Origin: Gigaspora margarita
Taxonomy: Eukaryota > Glomeromycota > Glomeromycetes > Diversisporales > Gigasporaceae
Assembly: GCA_009809945.1 (NCBI GenBank)
Contig: WTPW01001239.1
Span: 34,339 to 98,338 of the forward strand
Length of the DNA: 64,000 nt
Direction: 5' to 3'
Part shown: in pieces, positions 34,413-45,096 of the stretch
How positions within the stretch are numbered: the first letter of the stretch is position 1
Layout of the letters: every line of letters begins with the position of its first letter
Position numbers and translations under genes: made by a program
The notes under the pieces: model-generated
Seen by the model: the letters and a program-made list of their open reading frames with translations, nothing else
The model's database searches: none
Told to the model about the DNA's origin: nothing

Positions 34413-35450
34413 CTAAAGAAATTTTATTCGAAGATACCCAATCCATAGTCCTTTCATGAAACTGTGTCCTGATTTATGGCCCATGTATCTTTTCAGAGTC
34501 ACGTTCCCATAATTTCCAAAGAAATGTTTCATCCAAATATGTGCTATCAATGCCCCTAAAATTAAAATGGAAAGAAAGTTAATACCTGAGCCCAAAATGG
34601 AAGAAAAATATAGTCGTACTTAGTTTAAAAAGTTTTACGCTCCTCATGCATGGTTCTTTATGCTCTAATCTGTCCAATCCTGTATTTAATTATTCCATTC
34701 TTGTCCATGAAATATCGCTCTGGGTAGATAGAAAAATCAATAAAAGAAATTGAAATTAGTGCCACTTATATAGAAAAAAAAACAAACAAAATATATACTT
34801 AGCTTTGGAGAAGTCCTTATAACCCTACGTCCCAGTATGATCTTTCAAGTCTATAAACGTCTCAACCAAAATTTGGTCCAACTAACCAGATTCTTGCTGT
34901 TGCTAAAAACAAAGGCAGATGTTTCAATCTCAGTCCAATGTAGTTGGAAGGACCTACCACCTATAGTACCAGACTATAGAATCTTAGTAGTTAATCCTAT
35001 CTATAAAAAAACAAAAAAAAATAATCGCTTATCTAAATCTTTACAAACTGAACCCGGAACGACAACAACAAAAATTCTTCATTGTCTATAAAAAAACAAA
35101 AAAAAATAAATGCTTACCTAATTCTTTACGAATTAAACTCGAACAGCAGCGACAAAAATTCTTCATTGTCTATAAAAAAACAAAAAAAAATAAATGCTTA
35201 CCTAAATCTTTATGAACCAAACCCAGAACGGCGACGATGAAAATTCTTCATTATGAAGATTCGAAATCATAAACTGTAGAAAAGGACAGATCGGTAAATG
35301 GACAAAAAGGGTGGGAAAAAAAAATAGAAATACTTACCGGATTTGAAAAGGACAAAAGCAAAAGAACCCTAAACTGAATAAAAGAAAGGTGCAAACTAGA
35401 AAAATAAAAAAAAATAGTAAATAAAGAAAACAAAGATTAAGATGATCTCT
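34413..35450 (-). pseudogene. Captured, intron-bearing gene fragment of unknown product
   Basis: On the minus strand a classic intron runs from GTAAGTATTTC (about 35338) to TTTTCTACAG (about 35274). Short exon-like cores ending in TTAG before GTAAGC follow, repeated in tandem (34995-35250). Farther down is an acceptor TTTCTATCTACCCAG (about 34718). The last open stretch ends at 34413 with GALIAHIWMKHFFGNYG and GHKSGHSFMKGLWIGYL, preceded by an acceptor TTTTAATTTTAG. No continuous product can be built with confidence and the protein is not recognised. It may be an untranslated or rearranged host fragment. Confidence 0.45.
34995..35250 (-). repeat. Three tandem exon-intron units of about 84 bp
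   Basis: Each unit on the minus strand holds AATGAAGAATTTT, a variable 25-bp Arg/Cys-codon stretch and a ...TTAG end. An intron-like GTAAGCATTTATTTTTT...TTATAG of about 32 bp follows. The donor is GTAAGC in two units and ATAAGC in the third. Exon-like parts differ more than the intron-like parts. Confidence 0.7.
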
Positions 35451-35953
35451 GTCACCATATCACTTATCTATTAGTATCCGGTAATAGTATGGCAATGTCG
35501 TTCGACCTTGCATTGGCAATTGGATAAATATATGAACTTTAGTCATGTGATTTTCTTGTTCCAAGAGGCCAGAGATATATAAACTAGGCATCTCTAGCTA
35601 GAGATGCCTAGAATTTTCCAATACAATATTGTAATTTATATAAAGGATTACAACTTTTATTATTGCACTTTAAGTGATTTACTTGTAAAAATTAAGACTT
35701 GTATTAGAAGTAAAACTTTTTTTTATAGACAGAGATATATAAAATTTGAGAAAACCTAAAGAAAAATTCTATAGTAAAAGTTCCAAAACAAAAACTTTAA
35801 ACTTTTATTATACCAAAGTTTTTTAATAATTTTAAAAAATTTTTAAAATAAAGTTAATAAAACAGAACTAATATTATATTTTTTACTTAGAAAGTGTATA
35901 GCAAATTAATATTTAAAGTTTTATTTAAAAAATTTAAAAATTTAAAATTTATA

Positions 35954-36634
35954 TAGAGGTCTGAACCAGATGCAATTTCTTCACCTGGATCACCTACGTG
36001 AATTGAAATCAGGTGACCCAAATGAAAACGGGTTTTATATATATTATACGTCATTTATTAATTCCTGCTAGTTCAGAATTATTTTTGAATTTTCATCAAT
36101 CAATGAATAATTGTCACTTATTGATAAAGCAAAAATAAAAAGAAAAAACAATCATTTATTATTTATTGTTTATTCTTTCGTTTAGAATAATAATCACGAT
36201 AATATAAATTTGTGAATATAAACAAATACTAGAAAATTGAAAAATCACTATTTTAAAAGTTAAAAACTAGTAATTTATCTATAAGATTGTAAAGATAAAG
36301 CAAAATTAAATGAAATCATATATTCAAACTTTGTAAATTTGCAAATATCCATTTCTAATAACAATATTATTGCCCTGTGAAGTATTCATTCTTGTTAAGG
36401 CAAATGTTAATAAATCATATACTCTTAGTTAATCTTCAAAGTAAAGTTTTTAAGTCAAATAGCAATAAAATAGGCTTTGTTATTAAATGAAGCGATATGA
36501 TTTAATATACAGAACGAGTTATTAAAAAAGGAATTAATATACCAACTGATTTGCCCTGAGTTTCAACTCAGTAATCTGGGTTACCTATTTTGACTTGGAT
36601 AACCCAGTTTACTATAACCTGGTTTGGAACTCTA
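35954..36634. mobile_element. hAT-type element, 0.68 kb
   Basis: The ends TAGAGGTCTGAACCAG and TAGAGTTCCAAACCAG (from the right) are flanked by AATTTATA (35946-35953) and AATTTATG (36635-36642). Copy 1 of family E shows the empty site AATTTATGCAGGC. Subterminal GGTGACC/GGTTACC repeats are present. No coding frame is seen. Confidence 0.8.
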
Positions 36635-36690
36635 AATTTATGCAAGTAAATTTGCCTGTATAACAAATTAAGAGATTATACTATAACTTA

Positions 36691-36855
36691 GGGGCATGCT
36701 ATTTATTACGTAATTTTTACCATAGATACATGGTCAGAAGTGGTTATTACATCTATATATGATCATAAGCAATTTTAAATAGATAAAGTGATCACACCAT
36801 ACATGGATAAGAGTGGCTATTAAGTAAAAAATATTACTAATAAATAGCACGCCCC
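36691..36855. mobile_element. PIF/Harbinger-like MITE (GGGGCATGCTATTTATTA family)
   Basis: The ends GGGGCATGCTATTTATTA and GGGGCGTGCTATTTATTA (from the right) sit between exact TTA duplications (36688-36690, 36856-36858). It is the intact relative of the outer element at 25349-26062. It lies at the junction of family E and the MULE gene. Confidence 0.9.
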
Positions 36856-36859
36856 TTAA

Positions 36860-38359
36860 TGATGTTGTCTTCTTTAACTCACTATAGTCGATTCCAGAGC
36901 ATTTGACAAAGTTACTTGCAGTAGAAGTGGTGAATGCTATCAAGCCCATAAAGCCCATTGATTTGAATTATTTTAATAATTTTATTTGATATAATTTTTT
37001 ATACTGCCAATGTGACAAGCATCATTTATCTCTTTAATAAGCTCATTGCACCTAATTTTTGTAGTTTTATGCATTGCTTGGATCATTAGTCTTCGGGCCT
37101 TGTTTCATATATTTTATTCATTCATATTTACATTATGTAAACCATACAAAAAAGCACAATAAACTCTTGCTCACCACCTCAAAGACCAAGAAATGCTTTT
37201 TTAATACTATTGGCCTCAATATGGCTTTGGTTGACAAGAATATATCACAGTTTCCAATTTCCTTCAATTTATTTATAATTTTTAAGCTATTTGAAACTGT
37301 ATTACTATCCTCTTTTTCAACAAAAAAATGGGCACCAATGTCCCAACAGCCATACATACTCTGAACATACAAGATAAACAGGTAGCAATCATATTTGTTG
37401 GTTTTATGCATTGAATCGTTAAGGGCTAACCACCCATATCATTCGAGTTTGACAATTTGAAGGGGATAAACAAAGACCAGACCATAAGCAAACTAACTAA
37501 AGATTATATAATGTTCAACATGAAATTCCTGGTTTTTCAAAAAAAGAATACTTTCTTCTAGATCAGATTTTTTATCTTTATTACTCTCTAAATAATTATT
37601 TTGCACTTTACAAACTTTGTATTTAATGTTTGTAACCTTAGCATGTTTTAGCTCCTTAATACTCGAACCCAGGTCCAACATCCTAGCTACATAGTTTTTA
37701 AATGCACTTGTAATAAAGGTGGTAGGTAGATTTTGGCTACTTCTTCTACAACTAATTTACATACTGCTTCTAAATGCTTTAGTTTTTCACTTTCATTAAG
37801 CGTATGTTCATGATTAGAGCTTTTATTATATCATTCAACCTGCACTTTTTGTATATTAACAAAACATAATACCCAGATTTTTGCAGAGCAAAGATTTGGT
37901 GAGCAGATCTTTGTTTTTTAACATTTTTCAGCAGAAATTCCTTCTTTTCGACTACTTGAATAATTATGTTTTATAAATCAGCATGTATATACTTTCTAAG
38001 AATTACCATTGGTATAGTTTTGTAACTAAACCTGGTCCACACATTTGTAATAAGTGGTCACCATTCGTGATCAAATTCATCTATCGATACTTCAAATGGT
38101 TCATCAATATTGAAGAGGAGTGCTCGTCTTTGATCGGGAATTGTAGATTGCAATATATAAACTTTGACCCCTTCAAGTGCTATAGATGTTTTATTTGCTA
38201 TAGATATTGGTTGTATTTCATTTTCTTTGTCACTATCCTCCAATACAACAAAATCATTTTTTCCAACAAACTTCTTTTGTTTCCTACCAAAACTTCACCT
38301 TTGTTGACCTCAATTTCTTCAAACATATTCTCTTCTCTTTTAACACAGTTACTTGCCAT
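36860..38359 (-). pseudogene. MULE transposase relic, N-terminal and catalytic core
   Basis: A start codon at 38357-38359 opens MASNCVKREENMFEEIE. After one shift comes NIDEPFEVSIDEFDHEW then PLITNVWTRF (38040-38120), the pre-core region. The core reads HKTNKYDCYLFILYVQSMYG and GAHFFVEKEDSNTVSNSLKI (about 37240-37410), matching the MULE pattern of a TNRYG motif followed by an EDxET-like block. Farther on, NQWALWA and HSPLLLQVTLSNALES (36880-36960) give the conserved block before the SWIM domain. Several stops and shifts break it. Upstream-to-downstream order continues in the fragment at 32021-32460. Confidence 0.8.
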
Positions 38360-38401
38360 ATTAAAAAAACAAACTATATATTATATATATAAAAATTAAT
38401 A

Positions 38402-39366
38402 TATAAGGTAAAAAAGAGTATTTTGACGAATAGGGATAATTTGACGAATTTAGAATATCTTGTGATACAATGATCGGGATCATATAATTTTTATACCTTT
38501 CGATTCAGCTCATCAAGATGGATCGAATAGTACAAAAATCATCTAATTCTGATCACTGTATCACAAGATATCATCAATTAAGTGTTGCACAAAAACAATT
38601 TTAAACGGTATTCTGACGAAATAAAACTTTGGCTATAAGGTAAGTGCCTTACAATACTAAGTGAATCGATCTTCTCACTTTAAGTAAAGTTGTTCGCAAT
38701 ATAAAATTACACATATTCTGAAATTTTGATCAAATTTAGATAACTTTTTATTAATTGACTTTTACAAAATACGTTTCTACGAAAAAAATTTAAATTTTTT
38801 TGTAGAAACGTATTTTGTAAAAGTCAATTAATAAAAAGTTATCTAAATTTGATCAAAATTTTAGGGTATGTGTAATTTTATATTGTGAACAAGTTTGCTT
38901 AAAGTAAGAAGATCAATTTACTTAGTATCGTAAGGCACTTACCTTATAGCCAAAGTTTTATTTCGTCAGAATACCTCTCAAATTGTTTTTATATTTTTTA
39001 TACAGCACTTAATTGATGATATCTTGTGATCCAGTGATTTGAATTAGATTATTTTTGCATCATTTAATTCATCTTAATGAGCTGAATCGAATGGTATAAA
39101 AATTATCTAATTCTGATCATTGTATCACAAGATATTCTAAATTCATCAAATTATCCCTACTTCTCTAAAATTTGACTTTTTTGTATGATGTACAAACCGG
39201 TTGCTATCATTTAAAACAATTTCACTATACTACTATTTTTATATAAAACTTGTTCAATATTACTTATAAGTTTTAAACAAATAAATAAAAAATTTTTATA
39301 TATTAAAATAAAAAAAATTTATATTAGCTACTTTAACTTTGTCAAAATACCCCTTTTTATCTTATA
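38402..39366. mobile_element. Foldback element of about 965 bp with hairpins in its arms
   Basis: The outer ends TAAGGTAAAAAAGAGTATTT and its inverse AATACCCCTTTTTATCTTA bracket a near-symmetrical structure centred at about 38793 (AAAAAATTTAAATTTTTTT). Arms share CGTATTTTGTAAAAGTCAAT, AGGTAAGTGCC and GATATCTTGTGATACAATGA, and each contains one GTACC-type hairpin. Non-coding. Confidence 0.8.
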
Positions 39367-40044
39367 AAAAAAAAAAAAAAAGACCGAAAGCACTCTACTT
39401 ACTAAACAATAATATCATGATGGCAGTATTTAAGAAAGTATTTCCAACAGTATATTACTATAAAATTACAAAAAAAAAGGTTATTTAAAAAAAAAAGAAA
39501 AAGATTCCTTAAAAAAAACCTTCCGCATAGGAAAAAAAGTAAATTCTTACTAAATATCTAAAAATAATTGAGATCACTATATCTCTTGTAATTTCCCGTA
39601 TGACGAGTGATTTCATGAGATGCCAGGCTTTAAATGACCCCTAAAAATAGGAAGTATACTATGGTATTTATTTTGAATATCAAACTAATTTACATTAGTC
39701 AATCAAATAAATTTCTTTCTATAATAATTGTGTAATTTGAATGGCTATCAGTATACTGTAGTATAAAAAAAATTTTGAATTTTTCTATTTTTAGACCTGG
39801 TTGAATATGAAAACCAATTAATTTTATTTGTGCCGCCTTATAATAAATAACTATTTTTACAAATTTATACAAAGTTAAAATTAATATATTTTTATAGGAA
39901 AAATGTATGTCTCGCATCTAGCGATCTACATTGCATCTCACATCTCGATTTTGATTGGTTAATTGTTAAGTTATAATTTTGGAGTTATTTTTTATTTTAA
40001 CAATAATTCATATAATATTAACAAAATTTACTTTTAGATAGTGC

Positions 40045-40240
40045 GCCTATATGCAAAATTTAATGCTGAACAAGTTTATTTAGACGCCAAACAAAGATTA
40101 TCTTAATAGAATTTTAGGATATTTTCATTTTTTATTTTTTTCTTTAGTTTTTTGATAATATCTTAAAAACTTACTAAGATAATCTTCTTAAGTCCTCTAA
40201 GTAAACTTGTTTAGTATCAAATTTTACACATAAATGCAAA
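40045..40240. repeat. Foldback with GAACAAGTTTA arms
   Basis: GCAAAATTTAATGCTGAACA at the left mirrors AGTATCAAATTTTACACA at the right. AGATTATCTTAATAG pairs with AAGATAATCTTC. It resembles the hairpin units at 3062-5210. Confidence 0.6.
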
Positions 40241-40587
40241 AAATTTTTATAATATATTTAATTTTTTTTAAGATATTTAGATTTTTTAATTTTTGTTTAC
40301 ATTTTTTGTCTTTGTTTACATTCGATTATTACACAAAATTTAATCATCTGATTGGTACGATCGGAGGTGCGAAAAATAAGAATACCAACCCCCCACAGGA
40401 TATAAATTGCTCCATTTTTATAAATCAAAGAAAAAAATTGAAGTTTTAAATTTAAAAAAATTATTTAAATATATTTGATCCCTAAATTATTATTAAAATA
40501 TTTAAGTTTTACTAAAAATAAAAAAATTAATATTTTTCAAAAAAAATTGTTTAAAATTGGTCTAAAAGTATTATTATATATATATAT

Positions 40588-40860
40588 TTTTTTGATTTCA
40601 AAGTGCCTGCTCTGGGCCTAGGTTTATTCAGTTTATATATCAGAAATTACACTTGGATGAGAGTACAACTAGCTACATCTACACTTTTGGTGTCTAATTT
40701 AAGTAGTCCGCCTGAAGGTTCCATACTAGATGCCATACCTGCAACCCAACTACAGGAATTGCCTATTTAAACCCTCTGATCTTCCACTCCTTGACCAATC
40801 TCAACTGTTTCACTGGTTACCCAGATCATTTACTCCCATGTTCCTTAGGCTAATTTATCC
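40588..40860 (-). mobile_element. 5'-truncated copy of the Met-tRNA-headed retroposon
   Basis: It has the 3' part only: minus strand ends GGCACTTTGAAATC then A-run, and shares AACTTGAATTAGACAcc-like and GGTTGCAGGTATGGCA blocks with 23906-24808. An imperfect AAAGTATTAT(A/T)-rich duplication of about 20 bp flanks it (40566-40587, 40861-40882). Truncation at the 5' end with a long duplication is typical of LINE-driven insertion. Confidence 0.8.
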
Positions 40861-40889
40861 AAAGTATTATATTTATATATATTGAAATT

Positions 40890-41200
40890 ATTATTAATAT
40901 ATTAAAAATCTTTAATATTGAATAACTTTTGATCTACTGATCTGTTTTGAATAATTTAACTACCAAAATGATCATCTCAGTAAGACAATTCTAATAAATT
41001 CGAAATCATTAAAATTTGAACAGGATCCTAAGATTGATAAAAATTTGTAATTAAAATAAATTAATATCGATCTTGAAATTTTGTTATTGGATTTTAGTAA
41101 TTTTAGGCTCATTAGAATTGCCTCACTTAGACAATTATTTGGTAGTTAAAGTATCAAAAATGGATCAGTGGATCAAAAGTTATTCACTATTAAATATTTT
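40890..41200. repeat. Foldback related to 27080-27425
   Basis: AACTTTTGATCTACTGATC and its inverse GATCAGTGGATCAAAAGTTA form the arms. Inside, ACTACCAAAATGATCATCTC mirrors GACAATTATTTGGTAGTTA. Confidence 0.7.
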
Positions 41201-41345
41201 AATATTTTTGATATAATGTTATATAGGCAAAAATATAATCTTTAGTTAGTAAAAAATTTTTTAATATGACAAATTTTAAAATTAATACTTTGCCAAAGTA
41301 TCTAACTGAATTAATTTAAATATGTTTTAGGGTGACCTCTCCTAT

Positions 41346-41700
41346 TTGACCCCTCCAGGAGTCTAGACACTTTTGCAGTAATGTAACTATCAATGTGATC
41401 ATAATTTGGATTAACTTTTTGACTTTATGTTAAGGTTAGGGTTAGAGTTTATATATATATACTTAAAAGGTCACTCTATGTGTGTAAAATTGCATTCCAA
41501 ACATTTTTATATTGTGTTCAAGACCGATTTAAATACTAGTTTTCAAGTATTTTCGCTCTTTTCTCTTTTTTTCTTCTTTTACATGTGTTTTGTTTTGATG
41601 TCAGACTAATCTGAGAAGATCAAAATTTATGTTCTCCGATTGGTTAATTATCATGCGCCACGTCACATTACTGCAAAAGTGTCTAGACTCCTAGTGCAGT
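41346..41700. mobile_element. TIR element with 8-bp target duplication
   Basis: Inverse arms AGGAGTCTAGACACTTTTGC / GCAAAAGTGTCTAGACTCCT are perfect over 28 bp. TCTCCTAT is exactly duplicated at 41338-41345 and 41701-41708, 10-12 bp outside the arms. The outermost bases do not match well, so the hAT call is tentative. The interior has GGTTAGGGTTAG. Confidence 0.65.
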
Positions 41701-41739
41701 TCTCCTATCTACTTTTTTAGCAATTGTACAAAAAATAAA

Positions 41740-42600
41740 TTTTGCAGGCAAATTTACCTGTATAACGTATTAAGAGATAATATATAAATCAAAAGAATTT
41801 TAATTAAAACAAAAATTAATAAAATTAGAGTAAAACCTGAGATAGAGCAAGAGCTTAATTTATACCAAAATTTTAAAAATCTTTTGTTAGAGCCTTAAAG
41901 ATGATTTCATAAATGAATTTTTGCATTATAGTTCTTTTTTTTTTAAAAAAAAAAAAAAATTTGGGTTTATACCAGACCTTCTTGTTATACTGCTGCTTAT
42001 AACAATGATTATAGTATTAATAATGTTGAACACCAGTAGTTTGATTTAGTAAAGCTGTTATACTATATATTTTGTAAAATTTTAAATATTTTGTAAAATT
42101 TTTAAAATTTTAAATACATATTTTGTAAAATTTTTAAAAATTTTAAATAATTTCTAAAAGTTTTTTTTTTTAAAAAAAAAAACAATTTATAAATTTATAA
42201 CAATGACAAAGCCGTGAAAAATTTTTAAATTAACCCATCTAATTTAAAGCATTTTTTGAACGCCTTTTTTTATAAGAGCAATTTTCTTATTAAAAGCATA
42301 TTCATTATTTAAAATTTTAATCAAGCAAAAAATATATTGATATATAATATGTAATTTTATGTAAACTTGCTTACAAATGATTGCATCGCATTGACAGTTC
42401 TATGCCAATTTTATTTGAAGTACTTTTTTTTAGCATCTTACAGATATGTTAACCGTTAAAAACTGACCTTCGTACACTGTTAATATTCAATATTTCATCT
42501 AACCTTTTCAAATCGAGCATCGGTTAAATAAGAACACGAATTAGAATCTATAATAAATTTCTTTTGCTAAACTATATTTCGAATTTTTTTATTATTAGTA
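41740..42600. other. AT-rich spacer with one family E end and low complexity
   Basis: GCAGGCAAATTTACCTG near 41744 is a lone family E end. GAGTAAAACCTGAGATAG (41830) is the dispersed block of 4880. 42050-42180 is A/T homopolymer-rich. No gene is seen. Confidence 0.5.
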
Positions 42601-42640
42601 CCGATTAAAGAAACTTACCGTTTCCTAAAAAAAAATAAAA

Positions 42641-42756
42641 GTTACGGCACCCAGTATTCCCATGTTGTCCCCAACCATAGTACTGACTGGGCCATCAGTG
42701 GCTTAACTTCGGAGATCGGACGGGTTCCGGTGCTTTTCACTGTGTGTGGCCGTAAC
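42641..42756 (-). rRNA. 5S ribosomal RNA gene
   Basis: The minus strand reads GTTACGGCCACACACAGTG at the 5' end and GGGTGCCGTAAC at the 3' end, so helix I pairs perfectly over eight bases. The conserved GAAAAGCACCGG, CCCGTCCGATCTCCGAAGTT and AAGCCACTGATGGCC segments are in place, as is GGGAATACTGGGTGCCG. The A-box region AAGTTAAGC lies internally as needed for TFIIIA-type Pol III transcription. A TTTTATTTTTTTT terminator follows immediately. Length of about 116 nt is normal. No other rRNA gene is nearby, so this is a dispersed 5S locus. Confidence 0.95.
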
Positions 42757-42769
42757 TGAAAGAAAAAAT

Positions 42770-44040
42770 TTTTAGTAATATCTTATAAAGAAATTACTAA
42801 GAAGATCAATGCCCAAGTTGTAAAATTTGGCAAAATTTCAAGAAATTATTAATAAGGGTTTTAATTATATGAAAAAATAATCTTAAGAGACTACAGTATA
42901 TATTCAATAATCAATTCGAGATAAAGTTCAGTAGGTTTTACACAAAAAGTCATCTCGAATTGGTTCATCAAATAACTAGTAAATTGCCAAATTTACAAAT
43001 ATAGCCACTTTATACTCTATTCATTCATTTCATGAAGCCTTTCACGCACAATAATTATCAGAACAATAAAAAAGCGACTCTTATCCATGTATGTGCTTAT
43101 CTTTTTAATTATACACGGAATTTCAAAAAAAAATTTTACACAACAGATAATTAAAATATTTGAAATTAAAAGTTTATATTTCAATTTTGAATTGAGAGAA
43201 GATATATACCGGTATATATTTTTTTATCCTTTATGTATAAAATGTAAAAAGTTATCTCATGTATTCAAATAATTTGAATTTCAGTAAGATGTTTACAATA
43301 AACCTTAAAAAATTTTTTAAGAATATTGATATCTGTCGGTAATATTATTAGCTAATCTTTTTGCTTATATAAAATACTGAATTTATCAGATCCAAATAAT
43401 TGTACGATCAACTTTGAATATGTTCTTTAACAATTTTAATTTACGACGTTCTCCCCCTTTCTATCTATATAATATAGTATATGACATGATTTTTAAGCAG
43501 AACTATTAATTTTTGTTATAAAACTTAATATTTGTTGAATCCACTATTAGTTATTTTGGTCTAATAGATGGATTTTTAAACAAAGTGAAGATTTGGCTTT
43601 ACCTTTTATATCCATACATATCCGGAACTTTCGATATGAAGTCCTTTTAAAAATTTTTTTATCAATTTCTGTTTTCTTTATCTGATTAAATAAATTAAAT
43701 ATCTGTTTATTTCGATTTAAAAAGGCATTGAAATAAGTGGAAAAAAAAATAATTTAAACCATGGGATTAGCATTTATAAAATCTAGAATAAATTTGTTAT
43801 TTTAGGCTTCTTTTCTTTTCTCTATAAATATAAATTCTTTTCTTTTAAAGGTATATATATATATATTACAGAAAGCTATTAAGTATATTGCGGATTACTG
43901 ACATATTGGATTCGAATTAAAATTTAACCACTGTAATATTATATCAGATGATGGCATCAAACTTTTGGAAGTAAATTATGCATTTCATGTTTAACAGATC
44001 AAAATTTAATTGAAATAACAGAAAAAACATGAATTATGGA
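42770..44040. other. Intergenic DNA, little structure
   Basis: No repeat family described here is recognised and no protein-like frame stands out. 43950-44040 may contain worn 5' sequence of the kinase relic that follows. Confidence 0.4.
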
Positions 44041-44042
44041 GA

Positions 44043-45096
44043 TTGTGTGAACGATATTTATTTTTTCAATATTATCGAAAGAAATCAGATCATATAATTC
44101 CAGATATGGTCAAAGTTTTTCGTGAATTTAATATCAATAGAAGTTCTAATAGTGCAGAGTCACTCATTGAGTTTATTCTAGAAGAAAAATTGAAAAATAA
44201 AGAATTTTTTGCTAAAGGAGGATGTGGTAAAATACATACAACAAAAATGGTTAGATGGAGAAATTGAAAACAGAGATTTCAGTAAGGACATTGTAAAAAA
44301 GAAAGGCTTTTTTTTCAATGTGTCATACAGAAACCTGTTCTAGAAAATGAAATTAAGCAATTCATGCTTACTAATTATTTCTGTAAAGTTGAAGTTTCAA
44401 GATTTGCAATAATCATGAAGTTATTCAAAGAAAATGCACGCGCATTAATAGTTCGAAATTACAGGAAGTTGCTTTGGCTGGAGAGAATGCATTGCTTAAG
44501 CTATGTCAGTATGTCACTTTTAAGTATTCATACATTATAATTTGAATTCAGGCAATATAATTTCTATGATCCTGACTTTGGAATATCATTTGATTTAAAG
44601 GGTAATAGATCAAAAATACCCGAAAAAGTTTATGGCATTCTACCATATCGTTATGCAGCACCAAAATTATTAGAAGGTAAACCAATTACACCAGTAATGG
44701 ATATTTATAGGTTTTACAATGATAATGTATGAGATGACAGTAGGCAATCCGTAATTTTCTGATAAATCGCATAATATAAAGCATTTTTGTTAGGTTTGTG
44801 TAATAGTAAGTATTATAATGTTTTGTAAGATTTTATTATTACAATCTTATCAACTTATCAAATCTTTATAGTAGAGTCTTCAATTCCGAAAGAAATACTG
44901 ACAACATATGCTAACTCATTAAAAAATGCTGGGATCCGAATCCGAAAAAAAACGGTCAAGTTCTATTGAAGTCTTTAAAAAAATTTTAGGTGACTTCTTA
45001 ACGACTGTATATTATTACATCGAAAATTTAAATAAAATTTGGAATTTAGAGGCAGTTGTAGATGATAGTTATGAGCGCCAATTTTTTCTAACATAA
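44043..45096 (+). pseudogene. Broken serine/threonine or TKL-type protein kinase gene
   Basis: In order: a lead segment, then KEFFAKGGCGKIH (about 44200-44240) as a glycine loop, and WLDGEIENRDFSKD in another frame. After a 43-nt GT-AG intron (44509-44551) comes NFYDPDFGISFDLKGN with the DFG Mg-binding triplet (44574-44582). The activation and P+1 region VYGILPYRYAAPKLLEGKP stands where active kinases have APE. VMDIYRF and then MIMYEMTVGNP follow after a single-base shift. A second intron ends near 44870, and KCWDPNPKKKRSSSIEVF closes the C-lobe, stop at 45094. The catalytic HRD loop and the ATP-binding lysine are not visible between 44280 and 44500. The style is that of the expanded Rhizophagus kinase family. 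Several shifts make a working product unlikely. Confidence 0.8.

Larger units (their letters stand above)
33605..35619. mobile_element. 2-kb MULE-like element carrying a gene fragment
   Basis: AATACAATA (9 bp) is exactly duplicated at 33596-33604 and 35620-35628, and copy 1 of family E shows a related unoccupied sequence. Ends share TTCTAGGCATCT and TAGCTAGAGAT, then ATATATCTCTGGYCT and a CATGTGAT block, so the TIR is about 90 bp and imperfect. A 9-bp duplication fits Mutator-like transposition. The centre is less AT-biased than its surroundings and shows exon-intron structure (next entry), as in Pack-MULEs. Confidence 0.7.
33308..36674. mobile_element. TIR element family E, copy 2, with two insertions
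   Basis: Pieces 33308-33604, 35620-35953 and 36635-36674 align in reverse with 11790-12455. ATTATAC lies at both outer borders (33301-33307, 36675-36681), a likely 7-bp duplication. The interruptions are the elements at 33605 and 35954. Confidence 0.8.
28006..39642 (-). mobile_element. Large Mutator-like element (MULE), broken and heavily nested
   Basis: TIRs at 28006-28040 and 39608-39642 begin AGGGGTC and run 35 bp with four differences, all transitions. AAAAAT flanks both ends (6 bp; MULEs normally duplicate 8-11, so the rest has decayed). The two parts of a minus-strand MULE transposase lie between them in the right order: core at 36860-38359, SWIM C-terminus at 32021-32460. About 9 kb of the 11.6 kb is other sequence, mostly recognisable later insertions. 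Pairing of the two TIRs as one element is an inference supported by the gene. Confidence 0.7.

Noticed and set aside
34837-35091. 84-residue plus-strand frame in the 2-kb insertion
   Set aside because: It runs antisense across the tandem exon-intron units, and splice signals favour the minus strand.
41346-41700. Calling this element a certain hAT
   Set aside because: The 8-bp duplication is exact, but the bases next to it are not inverse, so borders or class may differ.
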